From positions 17,896,854-17,960,853 of the forward strand of contig NC_045147.1 in NCBI RefSeq assembly GCF_008831285.2: DNA of 64,000 bases, given 5' to 3'. The stretch's first letter is position 1; each line of letters starts with the position of its first letter. Below are positions 11,069 to 25,300 of this stretch, in pieces. The stretch comes from Nymphaea colorata (taxonomy: Eukaryota > Streptophyta > Magnoliopsida > Nymphaeales > Nymphaeaceae). A program made the position numbers and the translations under genes. The notes below the pieces were generated by a model. It was given only the letters and a program-made list of their open reading frames with translations. It did no database searches and was not told the DNA's origin.

Positions 11069-14000
11069 ATGAAAGACGTTAAGCAAATGGTGGTCGGGTT
11101 TCTTTCTTTCGGAATCTTCGTTTTGCTCATCAATATGACCACCAATCGACCACAGTTTGATCCTGAGAGTCTTCCCCTCCCGGTACCTTTTATTGGTTAC
11201 CCTTCTTTTTATTCTTCTCTTTCCTGTTTGTCTACGTTCTTAAGGTTTAGATTTTGTTGTTTTCTGGCTTTCCCCTTTTCTTTTGCTTCTCGCATTCTCT
11301 CTGTGTCGATTTTTTGATGGCCCATTTTCTGTTTTCTGGAAAAATTTTTGAAGAGTGTGAATGAGTCCAGTACGGTTGGCGACGGTGTTGTGGTGAACAA
11401 AGTAAGTAGGGAGAAGCAGCGGCGATTATGGGGTGAGCCTGGACCTTTTCTCCAGCCCTGCTGGGAAGAGCGTTTGACGGGTTAGTTACTCTTTTGCTCA
11501 ATAATTAGCTGCAGGGCAATCCCCTTCTTTCGTTTTCCTTGCCTCATGGTATATATCCATTCCCTGATGATTGATTCTGGCTTTTGTTTCTTTTTATGAG
11601 TTTTCTACTTTGTACATTTTGCCACTTAAATGATTGGTCATGGTAATGCACCTATATTTTTCTTCTTTCTCTTTATTTTAAATGCGCGTAAGTAGCACTT
11701 TTTTCCTTTCTTCTTTCAACCAGAAAAATGGACGGTTGGTCGTTGTTTTGGTTTTGCAAATTGAAGCTAGTTCCTTCCACGATCGAGTCTTGCATAACGA
11801 AACTTCTTTTTTCTGGACGATTATATGAGCTTGTTTTGGTATGCGGTTGCCTTTCTTTGGATCTCACAGGAGATAAAACCGAAAAAGAAAAAAAAAATGT
11901 ATTCTAGGCTTGGGGTAGAATTGCATGCCACTTCTGATAGCTGGATGGGCTTTTTCGTATAGTGAGTTTGATTGTAGAACTTGCATTGATTGCTGCAAAT
12001 TTTGAGCCGTTTCCCAGTGGTTGCACAGCAAAATTTAAGTGTAGCATAAGAAGATTTCTTTGGTAGAGATATGGTGCACAGTTCTGCGTTTGGAGAAAGA
12101 AATCCTCCTTCAAGTAAAGCTTTTCCAAAGTTTGCCTTTTTTTTTTTTTGAAGTACTGATCGGATAAGCAGCAATTCCACAAAGACAATGTGAATCTGAA
12201 ATATTCGTCCTTTTCATGGAACAGCTTTCCTAGCCAACTCTACTAATCATGCAATGCTCATTCAGTTGCTGATACCATTATGCATTATGTAGTTTGAAGC
12301 TCTATGATGATGCAATCATGAAATGCTCATCATGTCAGCACATTGTTTAGGTATTGAATTCAATGTGGAATTCTTGGACTTGAAACAAAATTGTTCTCGA
12401 GGTAAAGGAACTGGTGGATCAAAATGTAGGAGCTCAAAACATAACTGAAGCCCATTGAAAGCTGAACAAAATTAATATGTTATCTCAATTACATTACACA
12501 CCTTTTTTGTTCTCATTTGATGGTAGATATGAGGTGAGATCTACCCAGTGAGTCTGTTTGTACGTCCCACACATAGTTTCCAGCTTATTTTCTGTGATCC
12601 TATCCCCATCAGTGGAGCTCATACTGAAAACTTCACAAAAGGGCCTCATGCCAGTGCATGCAGCTGTATCCATGCGAGATCAACTGCATGCTGTCAAATT
12701 TTTAAGTGCTTCTTTGTTTTGGTGGAATCTGTCATCGTTTAAGGCAATATCTAGTTTTCTGAACTCTGAACCATGTAAATATGACGGAATGTGCCATTGG
12801 CTAAATTTTTGGTTAATGGGATTGCTTCGTTAGGGATTTAAACCTCTGCATACTGCAGTCTGGCTTTTCCCGCCTTCCTCAGTTGTTTGGCTGTGTTCAT
12901 TTCCTCTTGATGGTCCATAAATGCTAAAACTGAAGTTTCAATTGGAATTCTGAGTTTAACATCCTGAAAGATTGAGTTTCTAGCGTATGGGTCCTCAATT
13001 CATTTTGATTTTCTATCTGCAGTGCTGAAAGAGAGACCTTGGGGCTATATTGGTGTTGTACTTTCAAATGGGCCACAGTACCATCATATTCAGGTATAAA
13101 CTTGATTTTGGTACGCAACCTCTTTTGTCAATAGCAAACAATCTAGCAATGAGCATGGGCCCCATAAACCAGCTTGGTTGGTTTGTAAGCTTCAAAAAGT
13201 GTTAGACATGCTGAAGTCAGTAGGTTTTCAGTAGTGTTAAGCTGGAATCACGTTAGAGTCTTTGTAGTTATGTTGACTCTTCAGTCTGAAGTCGGGTTAG
13301 TGGGTCATTTAGATGGACCCTCTCTGCGGGTTGGGTCATGGTAACAGGTAGGTATCCCACCTCAGCATACACTTTGTATAAATTGAGCAGGGATTAAACC
13401 CTAAAGGAGAATGAGATTTACCCTGTTTAGTGAAGGCTGGGCTTTCATTAAGGCTGTGTGTGTGAGTTTGTGTTAGCTTGGGAAGTTAACAAAAAGGCAG
13501 ATGGTTGTTTCTTTCTATTTGTTTATCTGCTTCTTCATTTGTGCCTTAGTTGAAATTGTATGTTAAATATACTACTATCTAAGAAATACCAAATGAAAGT
13601 GCAACAGTCTTAACTTTGTAACAATTATTTTCTTTTCATGTTGGAAAAACTTTAACTTTTAATAAAATGCCTCTAGTCATGCCTTTTCTTTAAGAAATTT
13701 TTATTTGATCTTACTGCATGTTGTCTTTTTCTTTTTGGATCTAGATATGCATCTCCAAAATGACATCACATTTATTTTGGTCATTTGGTATATCACAAAT
13801 GCTACTAATATGAACATGTTTTGTAGAGATTGGTTACATCTTTATGCCCTATGGCTGATTAAATGTTCGCTGCTGTGATGTAAATGATTATAATCTGTCA
13901 GTTTACTGTCTATGGGAAGTGTAACTTCCTCATTATTATTCATTTCTTCAGGACAAAGCAATTATTCTGACTATTAGTACATCTTTTACTTGAAGATTTT

Positions 14001-16211
14001 TATTGGCCAAAAATCGATAAACTGTCAGTTTGTTACTTGTTAGATGGCTGAGGCTGTGGTGATTGCAAAGTATTTGGGAGCAACACTTTTGTTACCAACC
14101 ATCAAGAATAGTGAGAATGAACCTAATGGGTGAGTACAAGATCTGTTGTATCTGAAAGTATTAAACATTCAAATTGTTATTTTCAGTTGTTTCTAAATTG
14201 CAAAAGAGCAACTGTTAGCTATCCTGAGAATGTGTAACTAGACATAGGCTGATTGGACCTCAAGGGATAATTTTCTGCAGAACTTCCCAAAATACATGTC
14301 ATCTGTTTCTTCCAAGCTGACATTTACCTCTTCTATTGACATAGATTGGCCTTAATTTGTTTCAGTTTTCCCTCTTAACAGCACCATGCACTGTGTTATT
14401 ATTCCTTTTATTTGGCTATGAAATCACTGCCAGGATGTGGTGCATGTACTAGGTGTAGGTGCCGATGGACTTACCATTAATTCCCTTTACTAGTGTTTAG
14501 CATTCTGTTTGTTACTTACCCACATGATCATCTTTTGGTGAGATTTTCCTTCTTGATGTGGTGCATTTTAAGCTATTTTTATCATTTCCTGAACCTTAGT
14601 GCTTCAGGTTATTTTGTGGATAACAAACTGAGCAAAAATGCCTTTTCCTTTTTGGAACCCACACCCCAGCTTATGATAATTGTAAATCACAATAGGGTCA
14701 AACCTCAATAATGTGTCATATAAGCGGTTGAGAACTAGTTGTGTAATGGACCTTGTTTGTATTGGGTATAACATCTCTGATTTTCACTTAATTTTCTTCC
14801 TAATTGGGCCTTCAGTTGCACATGTAATATGCAGGCAATTCGACAACATTTACCACACAGGAAACTTCATCAAGAGCCTGCAAGGTGTTGTGCGAGTTGT
14901 TGGTCGTCTTCCTGATGATCTGAGTTCTGTTTCTCCAGCAGTGGTCAATGTTCCTTATGAAGCCACACCAAATTTCATTGAGGAGGACATACGCCCTGCC
15001 TTGAAACGAAGTGCTGTTGTCATTCTTGGGAATTTTTTTGTCAGTAGAAACAAGATGAAGGAAGAACCACTTCCTGAACTTGAGGCATTGAGGTGTCTTG
15101 TTATGTATAAGGCCTTGCAGTTTCAGCCTTCTGTTGCCAGACTGGGAGATCACATTATTAGCCGTTTGAGGGAAGCAGGTGGAAGTGCTGGTCGTCATTT
15201 TGTATGTATTGACCTGTCGACCGATGGCACCATCCCTAAAAATTGCAGCTCTAGCAGAGAAGCGTCTGAACTTCCAAAAAGTAGAAAATGTGTTGACATC
15301 ACTGTCATCGGAACATTGTTGGTGAACTTTGGATTTGAAGATGATACCGCAATATATCTGACACAATCCCGTCATGATCCCAACTTGGAACCCCTAACTA
15401 ACATATTTAAGAATGTGCACACAAAGGTAAGAAAGAGGTTACAAGTTGATTACCTGTAAATATGTACTAATTATGTCCTTCAAATTGAATGCTTGTTTTG
15501 CTGCTTGCTTTGACTCGCTAATGTGTTTGCGAATAACTAAATTTTCTCAAATGCACTGATTCCGCTGGGATATAGTGGCAAGAGTTGATTGTAACCAAAG
15601 CCTGATTAATTTGTCATGGTGAGAGTAAAAGCGATGTCAGTGTTCTAGAAGTTGGGTTTCTTTTACAAGGTTGTTGTAGAATTTTCTAGCATTGTAGCTT
15701 TTAACATACTGACGGCATTTTGCATGAGGTGCCACCATGATGCTTAGTGCTTGCGTAGATTGTAATATGTTACTTATTGCAGTTATGAATATTTGTAAAT
15801 TAACAAGCTTTGTTGCACACAATCGTCACAGTCGTAGACACCACAACCCTGTCTCATTAATCACAAATTTTAAGCTGACCAGACTGAAATACTATTCCTT
15901 TTCTGGTTTCTGAACAGGAGTACAGCATGCCCTTCAATGAAGAGAAACAGGTGCTTTACTCTGGAAGGACGCAGTTCGAGAAGGCATTGGATTACTACAT
16001 ATGTAGTCGAAGTGATCTTTTTGTTCCAACAGTTTCAAACATGTTTTATTCAAATGTAGCTGGAGAAAGAATTCGTTTACAGAATACCCATATGCTCGTT
16101 CCTTCCTTTCAATGCAGATCTACGAACTTTAGTACCTGCACCTCACGGTATGTTACAGAAAAAGATCATTTTGTATATAAATGTATGTGCCCCGTCGATG
16201 ACAAGTCTTAG
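11069..16211 (+). CDS. O-fucosyltransferase-like protein of the MANNAN SYNTHESIS-RELATED (GT65R) type, six exons
   Basis: Plant protein of the O-fucosyltransferase-like group to which the Golgi MSR proteins, needed for normal glucomannan synthesis, belong. Predicted exons: 11069-11182, 11354-11480, 13023-13093, 14044-14129, 14835-15426 and 15918-16211. The total is 1284 nt, or 427 aa, and phases match at every GT-AG junction. Residues 8-23 (VVGFLSFGIFVLLINM) form a hydrophobic type II signal anchor after a short basic N-terminus. Family landmarks follow: QPCW, then RPWGYIGVVLSNGPQYHHIQ, AEAVVIAKYLGATLLLP, FDNIYHTGNFIKSL, IYLTQSRHDPNLEPL, YYICSRSDLFVPTVSNMFYSNVAG and a Cys-containing tail. The least certain boundary is the start of exon 2, because the local acceptor region also allows small shifts. 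Compared with the MSR proteins as I know them, the central region looks divergent, so it may be a sister subgroup rather than MSR itself. The frame is open, so it is probably functional. Confidence 0.88.
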
Positions 16212-16372
16212 AACCGGGTTTTCTTGCAGCCTTTCTATTGAATGAGCTTTCATGTCTTCTCTGCTTCTAGTGGGGTGCCCACTATTACTATTCTGTAGCT
16301 TAAGTGCATACCCTTGAAATACGAGTTTCGGTAACAAGTTAACGAGCAAGATCGCTGGAATGGGTGCCGGCG

Positions 16373-16644
16373 ACGCTTGGGTCGGTGAGAGTCTTTGAGA
16401 GTTTGATTCAGCCTCGACGCGCGCATTTTGAACCTGCAACGTTTGCATCACTCGCTCAATGTCTTTCCTCAAATGATTAGAAAATGTTGAACTGGTAGGG
16501 AAGCGTCGACGAGAGTTTTCGAGGGTTTGTTTCAGCCTCGACGCGTGCATTTTGAACCTGCAACGTTTGCAACCCTCGCTCAATGTCTTTCCAGCACCTG
16601 TCTTTCGGCTTCAAATGATAGGAGAATGTTGAACTGGCAGGGGA
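16373..16644. repeat. Two-copy tandem duplication, about 130-140 bp unit, just 3' of the glycosyltransferase gene
   Basis: Copy 1 (about 16373-16501) and copy 2 (about 16502-16644) share TTCAGCCTCGACGCG, then GCATTTTGAACCTGCAACG, then CTCGCTCAATGTCTTTCC, then AATGTTGAACTGG. Copy 2 has an extra insertion of about 15 bp after CTTTCC. It lies 160 bp past the stop codon, so it could fall in the 3' UTR. Confidence 0.8.
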
Positions 16645-17939
16645 GTGCAATTTTTTTACCAGTGAAAAAATACTGAATTAAAAGAGAAGACATTCTTTTT
16701 TCCCTTTCACCTTATTTTAAATAAGGAAAAGTTGGAGGAGAAGATTCTCTGAATATGTCAAAATCTCTCCTTTTGGGTTTATGACTATTTTGGAAGGGGA
16801 GTGGGATACTGGCCAAGTAAGTGTGGTGCACCTACTGTTTCAAACAGTTCAAGAGAGTAGTGCCTGTAAGAATTGGACTGACGATCGACCTTTCACTACT
16901 TCATCAGTTTGAACAGCTAAGCTGCGCCCCTTAAATGATACCACTGTTGGTGCAATTCACTTTTTCTTCACCAGCAACCAGTTGGGTTGGATATTTCTTA
17001 TTACTCTTACTCCATCAGGTTACTTGTGTCAAACTTTGTCTTATCAATAGAAAACATCAACAAGCAAGATAAGTTGGTGTACCATTACCAGCACACAGAT
17101 CGATGCATGTGTGCTTTTGGTACAACTATGATGCCTCAGGCATCACGATATCAGTTACCAATTTACGGGAATCTGTACTCAACAAGGGTGAGCTTGGGGA
17201 ATATCTGGCCATTTCCAGTGGTGGAGCCACATATAGTCTGGTGTGGGCCACACCAGCTCCTCAATTTTCTTTCATTTTACATTAGGTCTTCTAGTATTTA
17301 CTTTGTTATATATGTAAGTGCCTATCAAAATTTGTGAATCAATGTTCCCCCAGAAAAATTTTCTTCTAACGCATGTACTGTAAAGCATCAGGTGTCATGG
17401 ATTGTCAATCCTTGGGGGAATCTATAGCAAAACAGTTGGTTGGACATTTCTCACATTTTCTAAGGGGCGTTTGAACAGCACAAAAAAGGTTGTTGGAAAA
17501 GAATTCCATGTTGCATGGAGGGTGAAATTTTTCTGGTAAAGCTGAATCCTCCAAGGCTAACTATTTTTGGTGAAATTTTTGTGTTTGAGTTCAGCCACGT
17601 TTGTTTTCAAAGTGAGAAGTTGAAATTTAACTCATCCAATGTACCTTTTTTTTCAAATCATTCGTCCCTTAAACACCTCCAAAAGACAAGGCCAGTGTAC
17701 AAGGTGAGCTGTCTTAAGATTTAGTTGTAACCTCTGCCACAATCCGTATATCAACTTGAATCACACAGCTAGGCATCGGTCCACGATTTTTTCAAACAAT
17801 TTTCCTTCTTTCTAAGTTGGACCCGTCAGACAATCCCAAGAAGACCATGAACAGATGCAAGCAAAAAATGCTATCTACAAGCCAAATTTGGATACAACAG
17901 GAACTGCCAGTAAAAGGCTACTGCATTTACTGGTTGTCA
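16645..17939. other. Intergenic DNA, including a possible degraded transposon end
   Basis: No gene is recognised. Near 17218-17265 the sequence GGTGGAGCCACATATAG followed by GTGGGCCACACCAGCTCC resembles, in the opposite orientation, the block GGCCCCACCAGCTAAAA near 37399 in repeat unit A and near 63680 in unit D. It may be an end shared by a dispersed repeat family. Confidence 0.35.
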
Positions 17940-18130
17940 TGTTCTATTTCAAACAGAAACTTACCCTGCAATAATTGCCAGCGAAGATGATAATTTGGCA
18001 GGGGCAACTGTACTTACTTGATTTGTTGACGTGTTCTCTTTCAAACAGAAACTTATGCTGCAATAATTACCAGTGAAGATACTAATTTGGCAGGGGCTAC
18101 TATTTACTTGTTGAATTGTTCTATTTCAAA
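17940..18130. repeat. Tandem repeat, about 90-bp unit, two copies and a stub
   Basis: Units start near 17940, 18032 and 18118. Each begins TGTTCT(A/C)TTTCAAA. The two full units go on with CAGAAACTTA, CTGCAATAATT and AATTTGGCAGGGGC. They lie in the 3' intergenic space between the convergent glycosyltransferase and SPL genes. Confidence 0.75.
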
Positions 18131-18877
18131 AGTTTATCTAGAAAATACACTTCAGTATTTGCATTACGCCGTAGATGTCACCCGAATTTCTATAATGCTT
18201 CCCCCTTTAGTAGAACTTTCACCTTCCAATGATGGTGATCGCCAGCACGCCACTGTAACATGATTTGACATGAATGGACGGGTGCACGGTCAAAGTTGTG
18301 GACCTTGTTATTGGATGAAGCGGCCTCAATCAGAATGGGCATTTATTTTATTATCGGAAACTGGTCAATCCATGCCCCCTGAAACAGCTTTGGAAAAGAA
18401 AAAAGGTGATGATTACAAGTGAATAACCACAGGAAGAAAAAAAAAAAAGAAAACTAAATGGAAAGGTGTAAACCAAAAGTTTGAGGTTTGAAATCTTCGA
18501 AATTGAAAGTATGATTTTCCTCATTCTCAGAAATATTTTAGTTTGAACTAAAAGGGTTTTAAGCAAATAATACTCATTTAGAAAGCACCTTCGCTGTTGG
18601 GGGAGAACGTCAACTCGATAAACGCTTTCTCCTACCAATATTGTTTTTCGCAGATCACCGTTTAGACATCTATACCAACTGAAAAATCGGTAGCTTATGA
18701 ACGTCATCATCTTTAGGGAATGATCCACCCAGAAAAGGAATGTGGAGGAGAACTTAAAAGATACAGGGATGACATTACACTATCAAATACACGACTGAGC
18801 AATATGCTACAGACACATTGCACACGACCTAGTCAAACCTGTTAATTTACATAAAAGCAAGAAAGTAGTCCAGCCGC

Positions 18878-21800
18878 TCATATAGGTCCATAACCCAACA
18901 GCTCCCACCTAAAAGGCGGGAAGCCCAAGAGGACAGGTGGGCCCTTAAATATCAAGGCAACACACACACAGACTGCAGCAATGGCTACCATCGAGAGCAC
19001 CACTGGCCGGTACACGAGAGATGACCTGGTGTTCCTGTATCTCAATTGTTGAGCGCAAAGTTTACAAGGCTGTTTTCTGTTGCTGTCAATTTGCATTCCT
19101 GAAACTTCATCGTGACGAGGCGTTTGTTTGAAGGACTTATTGGGACCTATCAAACCACTGGCTATGTCAAGAATCAAATGTGCAGATTTACATTTTTCAT
19201 CAACTTTCTGCTGCACCAGCTGATTGTAAGCAGTGTAGCCTCTCACTAATGCGTAATCTTCAGGGGTAAGCCCAGCTTTATCTTTAACACGCTTCCAAGC
19301 CTCAGGGCCCACCTGTATACATGCAAAAAAAGCTATCAATATAGAACTTGGGAATAGATGAAACAAAAGTTGATCTCTCTTCCTTTCCATCTTTACTGCA
19401 GAAAGAAATTACGGGATTTGTAAGTTTCAGCACCTTATCCCAGAAGGTGCAAAAGCAGATTACTGAAGAGCACTAAATGGTGTGCTCGGATCAGCTCACT
19501 GAAACCAGAAAGATAGCATTAAGTTGGGAACTTGCATCACATTTGAAACTGCAGTTCCAGCTTAACCATTTTTCTGTACAACCCAGTGAATCAAGAGATC
19601 CAGCACTAGTTTATTATACAATTTGCTAGAGCAGAGATTTCACTTAATAGCATGTCCATTTTTGTTTCCACAAGAAAGTTGATGATGATGGGGTATGAAG
19701 GTTATGAAGAAAATACCATTCGCGGATCATTGATGAGCGCATCCACTATAGTCTCCGCACCACCTGTACTGGCCGCAATGTGAAGAGGAGTCACATCAGC
19801 AGGCCCAGCAAGGTCAGGTCTAAATAAATAATCATTACTGCCATATTCGTTATGTTGAGCTTCCGTTTTAGATGAAGTCCTGGGTGGAACATATCTTAAC
19901 AAAAGCTCGACCATGGGCCTGCATTTTCTGCTAACGGCAACATGGAGTAGGCATAATTCAGAAACAACAAATTTGGAAGAACTTTGTTCCTCTCCAACCA
20001 CCCTACCATCAAATAAGATGTCCAGAAGTTTCTTAACTACAGCACACCAATCACGATTTATAGAGAACTCCAACAGCCTCTTGAACCGTAAATGTGTGAA
20101 AGAGCATGTACTTGAAATGCTGTGATCCATCTTAAAGATCGCCTGACTCCTCCTAAGAATCCAACCTAGTTCATGCAAAAACTCCAAGGCTTCAGCCTTG
20201 TTCTTCAAATTGTCAGCCTCTTCCTTGTCATTATCAAACTCAGCAACCTCAAATGTGTCCTCCAGCATACATATTTCAGAGCACATATCTTGTTCTGCCA
20301 CAATGAAGGGAAAGAAGCAGCTGCTGAGGCCATCATCTTCAACCTAGATAAACACATGAAAGAAGTAAGCCTACATGATATGTGACGCATCAGACTTAGC
20401 AAGCAAAACCCTTTTATATGGTACCTCAATAAAACCTCTCCCAGATGCATCAGGGAAAGAGCAAGAGAAGCTGAAGTTCTGGATACCCTCACCAGAACTA
20501 CCACACGCATCAGCAGCAGAAAACACAGATTCTTGGGCTAAATAGTTTCCTTCAAATGCGCAAAACCACCTGAAAAAAGAAAATAAGACAGATTTAGGTG
20601 CATACCTATTATTCATCCTTGAACAGTGTCTGTCTCCAGATGTATGCATGTACCCAGAAAGAGAGGCTACCTAGAGGCTGGATGCAACAGATTAAAGCCT
20701 TTTATTCTGAAGGTTGCTTGCTGAGATTTTGTAACAGCAAGAGGGGAGATAGTTACGATCCTTGGACGATTTGAAAAATTGATTGGAAAAGGAGAATCAA
20801 GCACCACTTGACCTAAATGACATACAAGAATAGAACTCAGTCCTGGAATAACAAGTCGCCGAAAACTTCAACAAATTAAAATCTGACACTTGACAACAAA
20901 TATCAAGATACCATTGTTAATAAATGCCATCTGATTTTGCACCCTGGCATATATCCATCCAGATCTCCAAAATAAATCATCAGAAGTATCAAGAAGTTTC
21001 TTCAAATGTACACTCAAACTGTTGCACAGCTGCAAGTCAAACCATAGGATGTTCAAAAGAAAAACAACGGCAAGCAAAGTTCCATATTACAAGCAAACCC
21101 AAATGGTACCTCATCCCACACACACTGCTGCAACCGTATATAAAGAGTCAAAACAATGCAACCAGGCCTTATGTAACTTTCCATGTCTGTAGGGCTATTT
21201 TGTAGCCATTCAAGAATCTGAACACATATTCCAGATAGACAATCATGACTCCAAACATCATGCGGCAAAACCAACTGTTTTCCACAAAAGAAACAACCTT
21301 GAATCATTCACAGCCACAACAGAACAAAACATAAAGTACCTGTCCTCTTAGAGAAAGGGGAAGATCATGTGGTTCTTTATCAAATAGTTTGAGAATGATA
21401 CGATCTGTCCGATTCTGACATGAAAAGAAAATAGAAAGATCATAAGCAGAATACAATGGTACACTAAGAGGCACGTTAACAGTGAAATGTAGACATTGCA
21501 TCATTGCAAGCAATTGTAGATTAAGACACAAATATAATCAACAATTCTATCCTTATGACTATTAACAAAATACTACTCAATCATTTGAAACACTATCTTG
21601 AAAAAATGAAAGGATCTTCTTGAGCACACTCCAAGTAAATAGTGGACATGGATCCAGATTCAGGACAAGATCAAAATTATTAACTGGATAAACAGAAAGA
21701 TAAAAAAAGTACATCAAAGCAAACATTTTGGTGCTTAATACTTAATCATTTCTCCAGAAGGCCTAGTTATGTCTAAGCTGAACAAAAAATTATGAAAGAA

Positions 21801-22280
21801 CAAAGGAAATATCAAAGACCATTTTGACCAACAAGAAAGCATGTCCTATCCATGATCATTTTACAGGTCTCGACCAATTCCCATATGTTGTGTGGCAAGA
21901 TTAAATGGTAAGGAACAGCATCCTAGTCATATCTAAAGTCTAAACCTATCAGGTCATCTATGACCAGGAGTCAGGGAATTTATGACATCTTAGAACACTG
22001 CAAGTTGAAGCCAGCAGGTACAGGAAAAAATTTAGCAGGCCAATAGTGTAATTGGTGATGCATCTCCTAGTGTCAAGTCTGCCGAACATTTGGAGTAAAT
22101 GTGATGTTCACGAGACATCATTTCCAATATTTCACATACTTCAAATTTTGAATAAGCAGAATTTAGTTTGCTATTGAAAAGACAAAAGAGCCTTCACTGC
22201 CAAGAGTATAACAGCTTCATTTTGCTTTTTGTAACAATTTTTCCAACATCTTGCAAAAGTCTGACTTTATAATTCAGTGC

Positions 22281-22326
<46 letters not shown>

Positions 22327-25300
22327 CACTGGGAATGGTTTTGTTTAAAACTTTAAAGCTCCATCACCAGTTGAAATGTTTTCAGAAGCTGGTTTCATGC
22401 TGAATCCACAAGTCTTTTCAGTTCTCTAACAGTAGAATCAAGAATAGCAGACTACTCATCAAATTGACACTGAATTTCCTTTTCTAAATTCAGTCCATCT
22501 TTATGGCAATAATACAAAAAAAAATCTTTATGACAATTTTATTCTTTGAACAAAGGAAATTTTTTTATATCAATTAGATCTGTATTTTTTAATGTTTTAG
22601 AATAGCATGTTCTATAAATCATATTTGTGTAGCAGAGCAGGAAATTTGAGTCAACTTTCTCTATCATCTCAAGCTGCCATTTAACACTTTCAGATAGGAA
22701 AGTAGTTAGATGTGCTTGTTGCAAAAATTTTATGTCATTAATTGCAGGCGGCCAACATCCCAACAGTCGTAACTGTCAAAACTTGTCTTTTCATACCAAG
22801 TTCATGGCAAGAAACTAAAAGTAATACCAAAACAATATGGTCAGAAAAAGGATGGCATTTACATGCTATTACAAAAGATCCACTTAATCACAATCAGAAT
22901 AGGCATCTTTAGTCCTCCAATGAATTCAAGAAAGAAACTCAACCTGGACTGCACAACTGACGATAGGACTAGTATAAGTTGGAAATGCTGGGCAGACCTT
23001 AGACAAATATAGGAGCAAAGACAACCATATAAAAGAGGAATCCAAAAAGAAAAAAGAAAAAGTAAAAACATGCAGAACATGGAAAGCTTACTTGACCCTC
23101 GCCATTAGAACTTGATGGAGACAAAGTAGATGTTGAATCTGAGTGAATGCTTGTTTGAGGTGGGCTTGTCTGGTTTGATTCTTGCACCATCCATGAAGGA
23201 TAGTCAGGTGAACCAGCTCCAAACTTAGGAAAGGGTGGAGAAATATGGCATACAGGACTGACCATATATTCTTCTGATTCATGATACACACTGTTCAAAT
23301 CAAAATCATTTAATTTGACCTTTTCCCCTTTATCTTTCTGCCATGCATCTGCTTGCTCAGTATCACCAGAACCTATCCTGTCAGCAAATACGTTTTGTTG
23401 CATGCCATCTGGCATGACAACTGCAGAAAGGTCTATGCCCCTCACATTGAGATCATGCACGCCATTAGAACAAGCTCCTACTTCATTTAAGTTAATAGGC
23501 AGAGGTGAACCTTGAGCAGTGACATTGGCAGCACTTGTTGGAACTGCAGCAGAGGATTTTTGTGGTGATGTTTCAAGAGGGCCACCACCATTTTGTAGTG
23601 TTTGAGAAGACTGTTTTCCCAACAGACCTTGTATATCACATTTACCAGCAGCGCTTGCTAGGTTGCTTAACAAATGAGACAAAAGATCCTGATCCTTCGC
23701 ATGGTCAGTTGGATTAGCTGTATAACAAGGAAAGTGATATGAGCTTACTAAAGTTTAGTATGCATAACAGATAAATTCTACACAGGCAGGAGGGATTTTG
23801 CATCTGGATTTTCAGAAGTCCAATTCTACAGATTTGTTTGACACAATTTCCACCCTAATCAGCTGTTGAATGTCCGAGTCTGACACAAGTCACCATATTA
23901 GCCTAGGTAGTCAGAAAGCATGCACATGCTTAACAAGAAAGTGCAACTAATAAATATGCAAGTACTTCCACAAATAAAAAATAGGAGCAAGCATGTGTCC
24001 AGCAAAAGAAAAACTAAAGAAAGTGTTCATTATACATGGAAACAAAAAAAAGTTTATAGTTTTCTTTATACAATGGAAAAACCAAAAACAAAAAAAAAAG
24101 TTTACCTTGATAGCATTAGTTGTAGCAAGACAACAAAGTACTCCTGTTATGACAGGTCTTTTATTTCAAATTAATGACCAAACAGTTTCTCACAAGTCAT
24201 AAGACTTGCAACCAACAGGAACATGGTACTTCAAATTTTTAATATTTTAAGCATCTATAGGATTTAAGATAGCATATTTATGAAATTCGCTAACTCTGAA
24301 TGAAGTAACAAAAACCAATCAACTACCCATTCATGCAATAAGTTTATAACTTTGAGAAGCTAAAAGTAAAATATTCATACAAAACCATGCCTTTCTATTT
24401 CTTAAGGATTGCAAATTTGAGCATATTCTTGTCAAATATTCATTCAAGCTATACAAATGTTTTCATTTTTCTGCTTTCTGCAGAAACATGGTTCACTATG
24501 AAATTCCTCTTTGAAGAAAAGAAATGTCAGGGACTCAGGATGATATTTTCCATGATGCCAGCAATTAACAATGGCTCTCGATAGACAAATTGCTAATGGA
24601 TGAAAAAAACTTATCAAATGAAAGGAAATTTGGGCATGTATAAGCAACAGAAATCATAGTGAGAAAGATTTGGACACTTTACAATGTAGATTTGAGAGTA
24701 TTCTCAAGAGACTAATCAAGATGTAGCCTGTGGCACGATCAACATCTAGTGAATTTGCACCAACCACATTTTCAGGATGTGTTTTCCTTCTCCGTATATT
24801 ATGACCTGCCAAACGCCTCCTACAGCTTCTCTTCCCTTCATCAAATTCTTGAAGAACATGAAACCTAAGCATAAGTCATCAAACATATTTAGTAAACTGA
24901 TAATGGAAGCAAAATAGCAGTAATGAAAATTCATCACACAATGTCAATCAAGATGATATACCAACACAAATAATAGACAACTGTCACTGCCACTAGCAGA
25001 AAGGATATCACTCAAATAACAGAAGATTCATATGCAAGTTGGTCTAGAAATGATAAACATTTCAGGAGATACCAACATTTCAAGAAAGATTGAGAAACAG
25101 CCAGAATGACGAAATTTAAATTTGAAGCTCACAAGTGAAAAACTGAAGCTTTTCAATCAAATTTATGGACGTATGTATCACAGCTTCCATATCAAGTGCC
25201 AGGTGGGGAAGAGAGAGAGAAGGGGAGAGGGAGAAGAAGAAGGAGAGAGGGTCCATCCCTCACTGCCTGTTGCATCAAACAGGGAAATAACAAACAATGA